Shown: piece after piece, positions 20,459-31,944 of the stretch
How positions within the stretch are numbered: the first letter of the stretch is position 1
How the letters are laid out: every line of letters begins with the position of its first letter
Source: Isohypsibius dastychi
Taxonomy: Eukaryota; Tardigrada; Eutardigrada; Parachela; Isohypsibiidae
DNA: 32,155 nucleotides
Assembly: GCA_034696485.1 (NCBI GenBank)
Contig: JAQIWT010000141.1
Coordinates: 1 to 32,155, forward strand
Direction of reading: 5' to 3'
Made by a program: the position numbers and the translations under genes
Notes under the pieces: generated by a model
Database searches by the model: none
What the model was told of the DNA's origin: nothing
The model's input: only the letters and a program-made list of their open reading frames with translations

Positions 20459-21689
20459 TTCAGGTTTGCATGGTGTTTTTTAGATTCTGATTCTTGATAG
20501 TCTACATGATGAATACAGAGGATTCTTTTATCGGGTTATTGTGAACGTAGTTTGTATTTTGATTTTTTGACACCGATGACTGTGTAATGAGTTTAGTTGT
20601 TATCTCTGATTTTTTATCTTGGAGCTAAAAATGTGTAATCTTTGCAGAAATCTATAAATAGTTATCGGGATATGAAGGCTGCAGTTGTTTCAGCAGATAA
20701 ATAATCAAGTTCGTAACCGAACAAAAATTCAGTCATCAGGAATTCCAGACAGTCATGGCTGTCATAATTCTGATCTCGATGATTCATCTTGTTGGATATT
20801 TGTTTGTATGGCGAACCCGTCTGGAGTGTTTTCCAGGACTCCGAAAAGAGCTGGTCTGATTTGCTAATTCGGCATATTGTGACGCTGCTGTTTTTCGCAA
20901 ATTCATTTTTGGTTATTCTCCATTATCTTTTATGTTTCATAACATGAGATAATGTGAAATATGCGATGAGGTCATTCTACTAAATCGCAGTCAAACGAAA
21001 ACCATTTCAGAGCCGGTGATTTTGGAAAGTAGGCGGTTGCCACTGTGATTGGTGTATCTGCCACTGCCTTTCTCTTGTTGGGAAAAGAAGATCCCACCCG
21101 TTGGCAGCTGCCGCAAACCGCTTTTGGTTCTCACCAGTTTGTCTTGAGATAATCCAGTCACCAGCCAGCTCTCATCCCATCCAGCTTTTTACACTCCACC
21201 AGTTCAAAGCCGTAGCCATTTATCGCAGCTCGATCTGAATAAATAAGCTCGGAGCGGGTTATTTTTTCCGATATTTTTCAAGGCCTTGCCTGATCTGTTC
21301 CGCTTGCTCCCATTCCAGAAAACCCAGCCACAGAGAGCGAGACCAGCGACGTCGGGGAACTCTACATTTGCGCGTCTCCCGGCTTTATTGATCGTTTGTG
21401 GCACCGAGCCCGTTTGGCATTCTCAAGTACCGGCTCCGTCCAAAACAGTATCTTCCCACAGCCTCGACTTGGACAATTGACAAATTTTTTCTCCTCAACT
21501 AGAAACATGCTACTAGTCTGGAATTGAACAAGGAGGATTCGAATTCTCGGATTGATTGACTAGGCGTCTGCGACTTGAATTACCGCGACGAGCAAGGTGA
21601 TCCCTATCCGATATTCTGCGTATATTTCTGGATACACGGCGAAGCGAGACGAAAGTTATAATTGTCCCCGATTCAGACAATTCGGAGCC
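20459..21689. other. Intergenic region between the RNF13-like and Ig/FN3 genes
   Basis: It contains the 3' UTR of the RNF13-like gene and the promoter or leader of the Ig/FN3 gene. The only AATAAA I see is at 21238-21243, about 780 bp past the stop, so its assignment is doubtful. A non-coding first exon of the downstream gene could lie in the G/C-richer part (about 21030-21560). No RNA gene or mobile element is recognised. Confidence 0.45.
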
Positions 21690-24600
21690 ATGAATATTCC
21701 ACTTATCTTCATTCTAGTCGCCGTCCTGCATGGTAAGTGGCACGGTTTAGCCGTTTGGAATAGTCAGACGAGTAATTTCAATTTTTTATTGTTTTTTTCG
21801 CGCTACCGTTAAAGAAGCCGAATTGGAAAGTATCCAAAGGGTGGGAAATCATTTTTTGCTTGATTGTTTTTCGATTAGAGTCGGCAGCTTCTTCATCCTC
21901 CCCTCCCACGTTTTTCGGTTGGTCGTTGAAGCGTAAATTCTGTAGATTGTCGTTTGCTCAGTCGTTGTGATTTGTATTGAACTTTTTTATTGACTGTATC
22001 TTCTTTTTTACTTATTTAGCTGCAGGGCCGGTTTTGTGCTCCCTTCGTTCCATTTGAATTTCTTTCTCATTTCCGACTCATGACGTGACGAGTTCTTTGA
22101 CTCGAATGAGAAATTAGTAAGTCGGTGATCATTCGGGGACGTCGCTAAGCGCAATCCGAAAATAAATCTTGGCATAGGGTGAGACACTGAAGGATACTTG
22201 AATGTAGATTGGAAAAATCGTTTTATGAGCCATAAGATGATGGAGATGGTTTTTTTCGGGCGAGTGAGGTGCGTCCTTGTCGTCTTAGTCTTTAAGTTTG
22301 CTTATTATTTATAGAGCGATCAATTGCTGACATACTTTTGCTTATTCATGTTTATGAACCGTTGTATCAAGGATTATTTATTTAACGAGGCGATTGTAAA
22401 GGATTAGTTCAAGAAAGCTACCGTAACTTTCCAGATGTTTTTTCAGTCGGAAAAATGGCTGATTTTCATCGCCTTTTCTACTCTCTAATATGAGAGATTT
22501 AATTGGAGATCGATTTTGACGCTGTATTAAGATCGTTTTTATGCTTCTTTGTATGTGTTTTTTAAGCCGGAATATAATTGGTCAGGTTTCGAACTGGTTC
22601 AAGCTGGTTTATTCTGCTTCACCAGTCTCAGTAATTTTTCGATCCATTGGAGCCGACAAACGTTTGTTTTGCAAAATATTCTCTTTTGTTCCTAAATCGT
22701 ACATTTATGGCGTATATTCTCATGCGTTGATTGGTTTCAAAGTATTTCATTTGAGTGTTCTGTATTGTCCCTTTGTAATCGATGAAAACCGATTCTCGTA
22801 TCTTATTTTGCCCATTGATCAGCAGACTGACCGGTGCCAGTTTCTAAATGAATTTTGAAAGTGTTTGTTATTAATGCAAATGATTTAATCAGTTGGTCTG
22901 TAAAGTGTATATTTGGTCAGCCAGTGGTCACTCCTTGCCGTAGGCCATCTTCACACTTGAGACATATTAAAGAGCAAATATCCATGTAGAGTGCTTGCTT
23001 TTATTCATGTCAGGGTTCTGGAAAATATTTTTTCTTTCGTTCACCGAGTTGTTTAACTGTATTCTTATCTACTGGCTTTTATCGGGAGGATGCGATAGCA
23101 GAAAAAAATATCAAGTACCGGCGCAATCTTGTTTTTAGATTATCTGGATTAGCATTCCATGGATTTGGCAAAAAAGGAGTTGTGCAGTTGTTGAGGTGGC
23201 AGATTCGGACGGACTAAAGACAGGTTCTTGAGTAAATCAAGTCAAACGCAGCGAGCTATTACTGGCCCTGCAAAAACAATTCGCGATAGTTGACTCAGAA
23301 AACATCGGGGTGTCGCACCGCGGATAATCGCCATTTTTGCGATGAGAAAAAAAGTGATGGATTGGGACCTTGGGCACTTTATGATCCCATTTTACTTTGA
23401 CGAATTGATTACAATATGTACTCGTTTGCATTCGGACATGGATAGTGTGCCATGTGTCCATTTATCAGGGAGCGGGATCGGGAAAATGTGTTGTGACATG
23501 AATTGTCCAGTCGAATTTCCATTTCAAGTTGTCATGCGAGGACGGGAGTAAAAACGGGGCGCTAGTGTCCCCTTTAGTCGTCTTGTCCACTTGAAGCCGC
23601 TCATTGTTGTCCATTGTAGCTTGAATAAACACATCAAATCTCTCTCCCGAATATGTTATGAATATTTCTGCCGCACGCAATATAATTTTTACCAGTGCAC
23701 CTTATCAAAAGGCGAATATTGAGATGCGGCGAGTGTAATTGTAGGGCTGCCAGGATTCGTGTCCACTGACCGCACGGGATGCAATAGGCACATGTCTGTC
23801 CACAGCTTAACCCCCCGAATGAGATCTGGTCCAAAGAAAACAAACACCATAGAGCAATTGCAATTTGATACGGAAAAGCAATGCATAGGCAATTGATCAT
23901 TCGGGCACTTGGATGCAAGCGGCGGTTTCGTTTTCGTGCATTTTATCATCCTTGAAGGTCGATGAACTTTGCGGCGGAATATTCTGGACCCCCCGGCGGG
24001 GATTGCGCAAGATATTTTGCATGGATCAAAATAGAAGAGAATGAGTAATTAACTACTCAACTAAACAAGGAAAAGTGCCTTTACTTAAATGGCGATTAGG
24101 CCACTTGATTTATAAATGCGGCCACGCGCCGGTTTTATTAATGGCTCACATTGGTCGTTAAATTTTCCCTGATTATTTGGCGGGGCAGTGTGTGCTCCTG
24201 TTCCCGCAGCTGCTCTTTAGAGAAAAATTCGAGAACAATCTCAGATGGAATTTCATCTGGCTTATTGTTAATCATACTGAAAGATCTGACGAAAAGAAAT
24301 ATTGGCTTTTGAATTGCAGAATGGAGAAATATTTCCAAGCGGTAAACAAAAGACGAGCATGCCGGTTTTATTTATCACCCATCCAAACAAATGAGTTGTG
24401 ATTCAAACTTTTATATGTGTAACGCAAGTTTTGGAATTTGATCCAACCAGATGGAAACCGGACTGAATTGATCGAATTAAACTGGACGACTAGGTTCAAA
24501 TGGATTTTTTCCTCCATTGTAAACTGTATTTCCGAAGAAAGACAAGCCACTAGAAATTACTGCTCTCAAGCACCCTTGTAGTGTCGTCTTACGGTTTTTC

Positions 24601-27600
24601 AAGCCAATTTTTCCCGATTTTTATCGACGTTGGGAAATTAAATTATCGAACCGAATTTCCTTTTTAGCTTGAATTTTTTCGTCGTTGGTTCTGCTCTGAA
24701 TAACCCAGTGATTTCATCGCAGTGTTTATTTTCGTTTGGAAATGTTGGGAAAAGTGCGTCAGTTTGATGAGTTTGCCATGATGGTGCATATTGTCAGAGG
24801 GATGATATGGTGTTGAGAAATCGGCTCAGCATGGATGAGGATTCTGTGCGGGGATGAGGATATTGGATTTACTCATGAGCTCTCTCGGTCTGGGTTGTAG
24901 CCTTTTCTTTTCCTAATGTGCCAACACATTACATCTGACAGCTTTCTTTTGAAAATTGTCGACGAGACCGATGATGATAAGCAGGCCAATACAGCTGGGA
25001 CTTGTCTTGAATTTGATTGAATTCGTAGGTGTAAATTGAGCTTTATAAAAGCTCTAAACGGACACTGTCCAGTACGTTTGACCCGAATCAATGCGTTGCC
25101 GGAATGCACTTTAAATATTTCCCCCTTGAATATGCAGAATAGGAAGGATGCGAAGAATGTTGTGCGCTCTTTTCGTGACAAGATAGTATTATTTATGTTT
25201 CATCTCAAATTTGATTAATCGATTTCATGTCGGTCCTGGAAAACGCAGAAAATTCCCCGATCAATATTATGACATTTTTTAAGTCACCCCAAAAACATGC
25301 TTTCAGGCTGATGATCAATCGGCGTCGAAGAATCAATATTGTTACACGTTACACTTTCCATAGGAATACGTTCTTATTAAAATACGTTGCCTAAATACGG
25401 AAATTCTGTACGGAAAACGAACGGGCATTTTTGGGGTAGCATCTGATATTTAATTTGACCATTCATCTTTTGAACAATTTGTAATCCCACAGCTCATGTC
25501 CTCCTTTATTGCACCGCAATAGCATCATTTTCTTTTAAATTAATTTGCTTGATCCAGAAAGAATCCTCATGATTACTAGATGTTGGCCATTCTCAGAATG
25601 GTCGTGGGAGGAGATGGTCTGCGGTTTATGTACGGATCAAGTATGTTTGACCCATATTTCTCGACAGCTATCATATCCTTTGGGAAGTGTTCTGTGGAAT
25701 GTTCATTTGCTGACCTTTCGCCTCTTCAGTTGGTTGACTGGGAGATGAGTTTACCTATTGGAATATTGAAATGTGGGCCAGCTGTCAAGGTGGTGAAAAG
25801 GATCAATCAAAAAAGGACTTCCGGTGTATATTCTCACCGGAAATGTCGCATCGGGTTCTACCACTCGGCTCAGCATGTCGTAGAGCACCGTCCAATCAAG
25901 GACATATTGAGATGAAATATCGAAAATAATAATGCCGTGGTTCAGTTCGGTAGTACTAATCTGCGCTTTTGTTGTATTTATTTGGAATAATTTTGCGAGA
26001 ACGGCTTAAATTCGTTGATGACTGGATCGATTGACTCGCTAATTCACTCAGTTTTATTATGTTTACGCATGAATCTCGTTCTTTGTTTTTATAACGAATG
26101 AAGAATCCAGGGGTGTTCAAAAGGTCAATCAATGTGGGAGGAAGAGGGATTAATTCCGGCACCCTTATCATGTCATGTTGTTTGGAGAACGCGACTGGCT
26201 ACGGGATTACCCTCATGTCCGGTTCGCTTGGTCATCAGCAGCTGCTTCGAGGGATAAAATTAGACGTGTCTCCAGATTTAGATTTGCAAAAAGATAGCTA
26301 ATCTTCCGATGCAATTAGTCTGGGATGACGACGTACTTCATTCACTCGCTGCCATGATAGAAAAATGGGCCACGTAAATATTCTTGACTTTTTATGCGAC
26401 TGAAACTTTGCGGGGTGAGACGATGTCATGGGAAAGAGAAAAGGTCAAACAGTCTGTGGTTACGCAGGGTTAATCCTCTCCGGCAGGGATTCGCGTTGAA
26501 TCCCAAATTTTCTGGACATTACAGGATTCGTGTTGGAAACGCTTTATTTTTGTATGGAAAATGTGAATGCTGAATACGAAGCTGGTAGAAAGAGGTTCAG
26601 TAGATTGAAGAATACCAATTTCGGTTCGAGTTGTCTTGCAGTGTTTGTTTTGCGCGTATTAATATGCAAATGACCATTGTGGTTGTGTGATCTTTTAGCA
26701 GGGCAATTAAGCAGGAATGAATGTGAGTGGATAAGAGTGGTCATTCCTAATGGTCAAAGGCGTGAAGCGGAATATTTTGAAATTTCACTCGTTTTCCACA
26801 AGCGACTGGCGATTCCCATGAAATCTCCCAGCGGGACGTTGCGAGCTCTTTAGCAGCTGCAAGTTGGGTGGTCATCAAGCGCCCCTTTGACATACTTGCC
26901 ATTAAAAGAATAAAATTCACAAGGCAACTGGCAAAAATTATTCTAATTTATTTGGACAAGCTTCGATTTGGCTACTCAGAGTAATCAATGTTTGGGGATG
27001 ACCCAGTTTAATCCCCCGCGGAGTAAGGGGATTTGTTCTCTCTTTAAATACACCGACGCTGGTGTTTATCCTAGCATTGTGCCACAATTTACCACGCAAA
27101 AAGAAATGATTATAGGGAATCGATTTTCGTTCATAAGAGTCGATTTTCTTAGAAGTTATCTCTAAGACTGGTTTGTTTATTACAGGTTCACGATGTCAAG
27201 AGTCAAACTCTGTCGGCAACGAAGATGCTTCGGAAGAAGCCGTTCAGCCCGCGCCACTGGCCACCATTCCGACCAAACCGGAAACGATACTGGTGCAAAG
27301 TGGAACTGAAATAAGATTACCTTGTCTTGTCGAATCTACCTACAAGGAAGGAGTCATTCTTGTATGGAAGAAGATCCGAGTTGGGGGTGGAGATCCAGTT
27401 TTTCTGACCAATAATGGAAAGCAAATTGGCAGAAATCCAAATATCGCGCTCGATGGTGATAACTTGATCATCAGGAGAGCTCACGAGAAGGACGCTGGAG
27501 AATATGTTTGTGAGGTCATGCAAAATCCACCGGTTGCAGTTCGGCATACTGTGATGATCTCACGTGAGTTACTGGAGACTTTCCGGTTGATCATCTTGAA

Positions 27601-29941
27601 ACCAACTGTTTTTTTTTATTTTTTAGGTCCGCCAACTGCTGATATTCAACCGAATGAACCATCGAAAGAAGTCCCGAAAGGAGACCCATATGATTTGTCT
27701 TGTATTGCCAGCGGATTTCCACATCCAACAATTCGTTGGTTTCTGAAGGTAAAGCGTTACAAAAATTCCGGACCCTTTTTTCCATGATTTTATTTTATTA
27801 TTTTAGGCACATGATGCTGAAGAACGCAAGGAACTCGAACAGTTTTATAATCATTCCAGTATCCATTTGGAGAACCTTCAACGAGAAGATGCCGGCGAAT
27901 ATATTTGTGAAGCTGATAACTCAGTTGGTGAAGCTGCGAACGCAACTCACAAGATCTTCCTACGATGTAAGTTCTCCAGGCTGAAAAAAAAGATTTTCCT
28001 GTGATTTTATTGATTTTATTTCTGATCAGATCAACCAGAGCTTCTGGACAGTACCGCGATATATTTGTCCAAGGTCGGCAGTGAAGCGCGACTCGAATGT
28101 TCCTTTTCGGCTTATCCTCTCGGAGGAGCTGCAGTAATCTGGCATAAACTGGAAAAGGCTCCCGTGGACGCCACTCTGCCGCCTCAGCAGGCAGAAGCTG
28201 TGACGGAAACAGTCGCGGAGGAACAGGTGACGGCTGAACCATCTGCTCCCGCGGAGATCGAAACAGAACATACGGGCCAAAATAAACGCCGGCAAACTAG
28301 CGATGAAAAAGGAGAGCAGGTACATTAATGATCACAGAATTAATTTCCATGAATATTTCATGATTGAATCTCTTAATAATTTCGGTTTTTCAACAGGTGC
28401 ACAATAGTGACCGCCATGAGCTGATTGAAACTAAAGATGGATCGAATCTAAGATCAACCTTGGTGATCAAGAATGTCCAGGAAGACGATTTCCGGAAGTA
28501 TATATGTACGGCCAGCAACGAATTGGGCTCAGCATCGCACACCGTGGAATTATCAGGTCATATTTCTAACGATTATAAAATTTGTCTTCGAAACGATTTT
28601 TGAACATTTTATTGGAATATAACACTGTTTTGGGATATTGTTGGATGGCACTGAATTTCTAATCCATCTTGAAATGTCAAGTCGAGTTTGAAAAGTGATC
28701 GAAATGCATTAGCATTTGACCGGGGCAAGTCAGCTTTTGATATATTCCAAGTCAGAGTCATAGTGCGGTCATCCAGAGGATGTGGAGCGTGGTCAGCCGG
28801 GACTTATTATTGCATTTGCAGTTTCTAATGTCGGCTCATTTTATATTGCAGGCCTTCCTTATCCCATCGCCGTTGAAGCAGCCAATGTAGCCATCCATGA
28901 GCCGTTAAAATATGCACTGGCCTGGCGCGTTCGCAGTTCTTCCCCCATAAAGGAGTACCGAATTATTTACCGTGAAGTGAGTTGAAGTTAAAATAATAAC
29001 TGCGCTCTTTCCGGTTCATCCAACTGGAAAGTTTAATTAATGAGCTGCCCTCCACTTGGACAAAAGCTTATTCTAACCGAGCAACTTAATATTATTATTC
29101 AAACGGTTGACATCCTCTGTTCAGATGTTGCCGGTTTAAAGTGCATCGGCCAATTAATGCATCATGTTTTCCGGACTTTGCTCAAGCAGATGTTTGAAAA
29201 TATTTCACTTTCATCGAAATTAGCAGCCGAACCAAAACGTTGAAAAAATTATGGAGTTTTAAAAAATTCCACGTTTCTCGGCTTAAAATTTCTGTTTTAC
29301 TGCTTATCGTAATACTGGCATTTTTGCAAAGAACAAAATAACTGAATGGAATAATCAAGAAGTGGAAAAAATCAGCATACTACTGTAACTGAAAATCTGG
29401 AATTTCAAAAAATCGAGGCTTTCGGTGGTTAGCGTTCCAGTATATAAGCTATACTACTATTTTGTTCTCTAAACATTTGTGGTTGTTTTCAGTTTAACGA
29501 GACCCATCAGGGTAGTGATCAGAATCTGACCGTGATGGAGGATGATAAAGACGCACAACCAGAAAACGGAGATGTGAAGCTATACCACAAGACTCACGTC
29601 TTTGAGAATTTGCGGCCATTCACCAATTACACAGTGCAGATTGGAGCACATAACGATTACGGCTGGAGCAATGAAAGAGATTTGCAGCATCAATTTTTCA
29701 TGAGCGATTCGACAGCCAGCTCTCAGATTGGTGGAAAGTCTCATGGTGAGTATTCCTAAAGGTCATTATCTATTCCACTTAAGAATGCATGCCTGGATCG
29801 CTTCTCATAAACACCACTCCACTTTGCATCTCATTAAGTGACCTTTCTCGTTTTGTAGCATCGACCATCGTCCCCCAGTCTTCCACCCTTGCCTTCGTCT
29901 TGACGTGTTTGTTATTGACGAACTGGAGAAGGGGACTGTGA
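21690..29941 (+). CDS. Klingon/Wrapper-like adhesion protein: three Ig domains, one FN3, C-terminal anchor (537 aa)
   Basis: Nine exons: 21690-21732, 27186-27563, 27627-27748, 27807-27966, 28030-28319, 28397-28556, 28852-28976, 29493-29745 and 29859-29941 (TGA). Phases agree throughout and the total is 538 codons. Order: short signal peptide (1-15); Ig1 with C61, W75 and C123 in DAGEYVCE; Ig2 with C166, W178 and C215 in DAGEYICE; Ig3 with C258, W272 and C368; an FN3 domain (about 386-495) with an NYTVQIGAHNDYGWSN strand; and a hydrophobic C-terminus (TLAFVLTCLLLTNW) ending in RRGL. Three Ig plus one FN3 with a lipid anchor is the layout of insect Klingon and Wrapper, cell-surface adhesion proteins of neurons and glia. 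The tail could be a GPI signal or a minimal membrane span; the basic end makes this uncertain. Several N-glycosylation sites are present (for example NHS at 196). Ig3 carries an unusual acidic insertion of about 55 residues. Confidence 0.87.
21733..27185 (+). other. 5.45-kb first intron of the Ig/FN3 gene
   Basis: The donor GTAAGT follows the signal-peptide exon and the acceptor TTACAG precedes the Ig1 exon; the split codon is Gly. All other introns in the gene are 58-516 nt. Open frames of up to 105 codons in the AT-rich interior (such as 22541-22858) look like chance. I find no transposon ends, RNA genes or nested gene by eye. Regulatory elements are likely but not identifiable here. Confidence 0.75.
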
Positions 29942-30584
29942 GCTTCCGCTATACTTCTTCACGAGACACGTTCCATACCAAAGAGAGTTTGGCGTCTGTT
30001 TAACAGCGGATTTTGTTTTGAGAGAGAAAACCAACTGTTATGCTCATGATTTGTCAATAAGTTTTACAAGTCTGAAACTTGCGCTGTCTCTTGATTTTCC
30101 GGAGATGGATTGTTCCTTTTGCAGTTGCATTTTACGATTGAACACCGCGACATAGTTTTGATTTTTGTGATTTTTGTCGGTGGTGCAATTTGTTCGTTGT
30201 ATCATATAATCCATATGTTATGTTCAGAAATAATCTTGGACTAGCGAAATGTTGATAAAATTACTTTACGAGAATTCACGGAAACGTTACGCGCTGGAAC
30301 TCGAGTTGAGTAAGATGGCGGTTTTCCAAATGAGGGATATGATAAATGTAGTGATGTATGATAAATGTAGAATTTTGTTTCCGACACCAACTTCATTTTT
30401 GTTCGCACCATCACGATACTTGGTTTCGGTCACAAAGCGCTATTTTCTATTGTTCCTCGGATCTTCGCACTTACGCCACGATGGTACTGGATAGATGGTA
30501 GCTGGTAGAGAGTAGCAACGGAATCTGGTCACGCCTTCTGCTTCGTTCGAGTCGAGCCCTAGCAAGGTCGCAACGTCACATTCG
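29942..30584. other. Intergenic region before the bZIP gene
   Basis: This stretch contains the 3' UTR of the Ig/FN3 gene (no canonical AATAAA seen) and the bZIP promoter. An 81-codon frame at 30249-30494 has no protein-like signature and is more probably chance than an upstream ORF, because the bZIP transcription start is unknown. Confidence 0.4.
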
Positions 30585-30613
30585 ATGATCTCATTTTCCA
30601 TTTGCGCAGAAGA

Positions 30614-30649
30614 ATGAAGGTTTTAGTGATGATCCCGCGAACGAGCTGA
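30614..30649 (+). promoter_or_regulatory. Candidate upstream ORF, 11 codons, in the bZIP leader
   Basis: ATG at 30614 to TGA at 30649. It is counted as leader only if transcription starts upstream of it, which the sequence cannot show. A further ten-codon frame at 30585-30617 overlaps it. Confidence 0.3.
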
Positions 30650-30684
30650 GATTTTTTTCGTTTTCGATTTACAACGATTTGATA

Positions 30685-30693
30685 ATGTTTTGA
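30685..30693 (+). promoter_or_regulatory. Minimal upstream ORF (ATG-TTT-TGA) in the bZIP leader
   Basis: A two-codon ORF lies 40 nt before the next upstream ATG (30733) and about 133 nt (after leader splicing) before the main start. It matches the position and size class of uORF1 in vertebrate ATF4 (three codons), which lets ribosomes resume scanning after termination. Confidence 0.55.
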
Positions 30694-30732
30694 AAAACTT
30701 TCGAGCGCCGCGGTGCTTTTATTCCAACCAAC

Positions 30733-30940
30733 ATGAGGTACGTGACCTGAAAAGGGAACTTCGTCAGTGCTTGGAATTTCTTTGACGCTTTTCAGGTCTT
30801 CCCGTTTTGTGACCCTGGGACGTATTTCTGAGACTATCCGAAAAAGCGGGTGTTCCGAAGATCCTAGTGGAGAGGTCCAACATCATGGAAGACATTGTTA
30901 TGTGGTGGGATGTGGACGCCGCCCGCAAAGGGCAGGCTGA
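30733..30940 (+). promoter_or_regulatory. Spliced upstream ORF overlapping the bZIP start codon (49 codons)
   Basis: ATG at 30733 has A at -3. In unspliced RNA it stops after five codons at 30750. Removing a 58-nt intron (30738-30795; donor GTACGT, acceptor CTTTTCAG) joins 30733-30737 to 30796-30940, giving a 49-codon frame plus TGA. It overlaps the main coding sequence (start 30885) by 56 nt in a different frame. This is the arrangement of the inhibitory uORF2 of ATF4, which blocks the main ORF unless eIF2alpha phosphorylation slows reinitiation. The splice event is inferred from its two strong sites. Confidence 0.65.
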
Positions 30941-31944
30941 TGGTGTATCGGAGTCGGAAGCTCATGAAACCGACGATTGTGAATCCCACCCTTCGTCGTT
31001 TGATCTAGAAAAAGTCATGGTGTATGATCCACAAGGTATACACCTGACTTCTGGAGAGAATTCTGGAATCGACTTCCTTGCTTCCGGCGACATTGAACAA
31101 CTCCTAGATTGTGGAATGTCTTTCGAGCCCACAAGCTATCTTGACACAATGTCCTACATCGCACCGGAAATGGCATTTGACTATCTCGAAGTTCAAGGTT
31201 CGATTCAATGTCAACAGAATGTTTGGAATACCACAAAGAGCATGACATCATTTGTTGTTGATAGATAGTGACTCATCTAGGGCGTCCAGATATTGCTCAG
31301 ATATTGCATGTTTTTACTGTTTAGGTTCTGCGAATGAGTCCAGTTTCACCGTGACAGGCTCCTCATATCTGGAAAATGATGATTGGTTCTTCACATGGTT
31401 GACAGCTCCGAACGACGAAGTCGGTGCTTCCGAGAAATCCGATCTACTTGTACAGATAGATAACTACGATCAGTTTCTGTCATTCTTGGCCGAACCTGTT
31501 AGTGCTGCTCAAATTAGTACGTATGTCATCCTTGTTACGAATTTCGTTGAATCTTGATAGTGTGACCTTTCCGCAGACGCTGTTGACTTGAGAGATTCCA
31601 CCCTTGGTGTTCCAGTTCTGTCTTGTGCAGGAAGCAGCTCTTTTCCAGAATGCATGGTGGATGTAGAACGAGCATCGACTAGCGAAGAGCAACCCAAAAA
31701 AGCAAGGATATCGAAAACGTCCCCGAAAAGACGGCGTCAGAATTCGAAAGCATCTGAAGAATACCGGAAAAGAAAACGCCTCTCTTCAAAAGCGATGAAA
31801 ACTGATCATGTCAAGCTCCAGGAAGAAGTAGCTGCCTTGACTGAGAAACAGAAGGAACTGATTATTCAGCTTGGATTTGCTGTTAGAATACTGGAAGAAC
31901 GATTGAAAGCGCGTGAGCTTGTTACACCGGTATCTGGTGAATAG
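30885..31944 (+). CDS. ATF4-like bZIP transcription factor (290 aa)
   Basis: Exons 30885-31197, 31325-31516 and 31577-31944 total 291 codons with stop. The N-terminal two thirds are acidic with hydrophobic clusters (WW near residue 7, FDYLEVQ near 100, WFFTWL in exon 2), as expected for an activation region. The C-terminus has a bZIP domain: basic region 219-236 with the NxxA(S)xxYR signature (N224 to R232, Tyr before Arg as in ATF4), then a zipper with M242, L249, L256 and L263 in heptad register. ATF4 activates amino-acid, redox and ER-stress genes as a heterodimer. The DSGxxxS beta-TrCP degron of vertebrate ATF4 is not evident. The start at 30885 has A at -3 and G at +4. The leader uORFs support the ATF4 assignment. 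The first intron's donor (GTTCGA) is weak. Other bZIP families (ATF5, or a divergent C/EBP) cannot be excluded from the domain alone. Confidence 0.85.

Noticed and set aside
21238-21243. AATAAA as poly(A) signal of the RNF13-like gene
   Set aside because: It is about 780 bp beyond the stop and close to the next gene's leader. It cannot be assigned without transcript ends.
22541-22858. 105-codon plus-strand frame in the large Ig/FN3 intron
   Set aside because: AT-rich sequence giving a Phe/Leu/Ser-rich translation with no domain, signal or splice support.
30249-30494. 81-codon frame upstream of the bZIP gene as a gene or long uORF
   Set aside because: Composition is not protein-like and there is no evidence that the transcript begins this far upstream.
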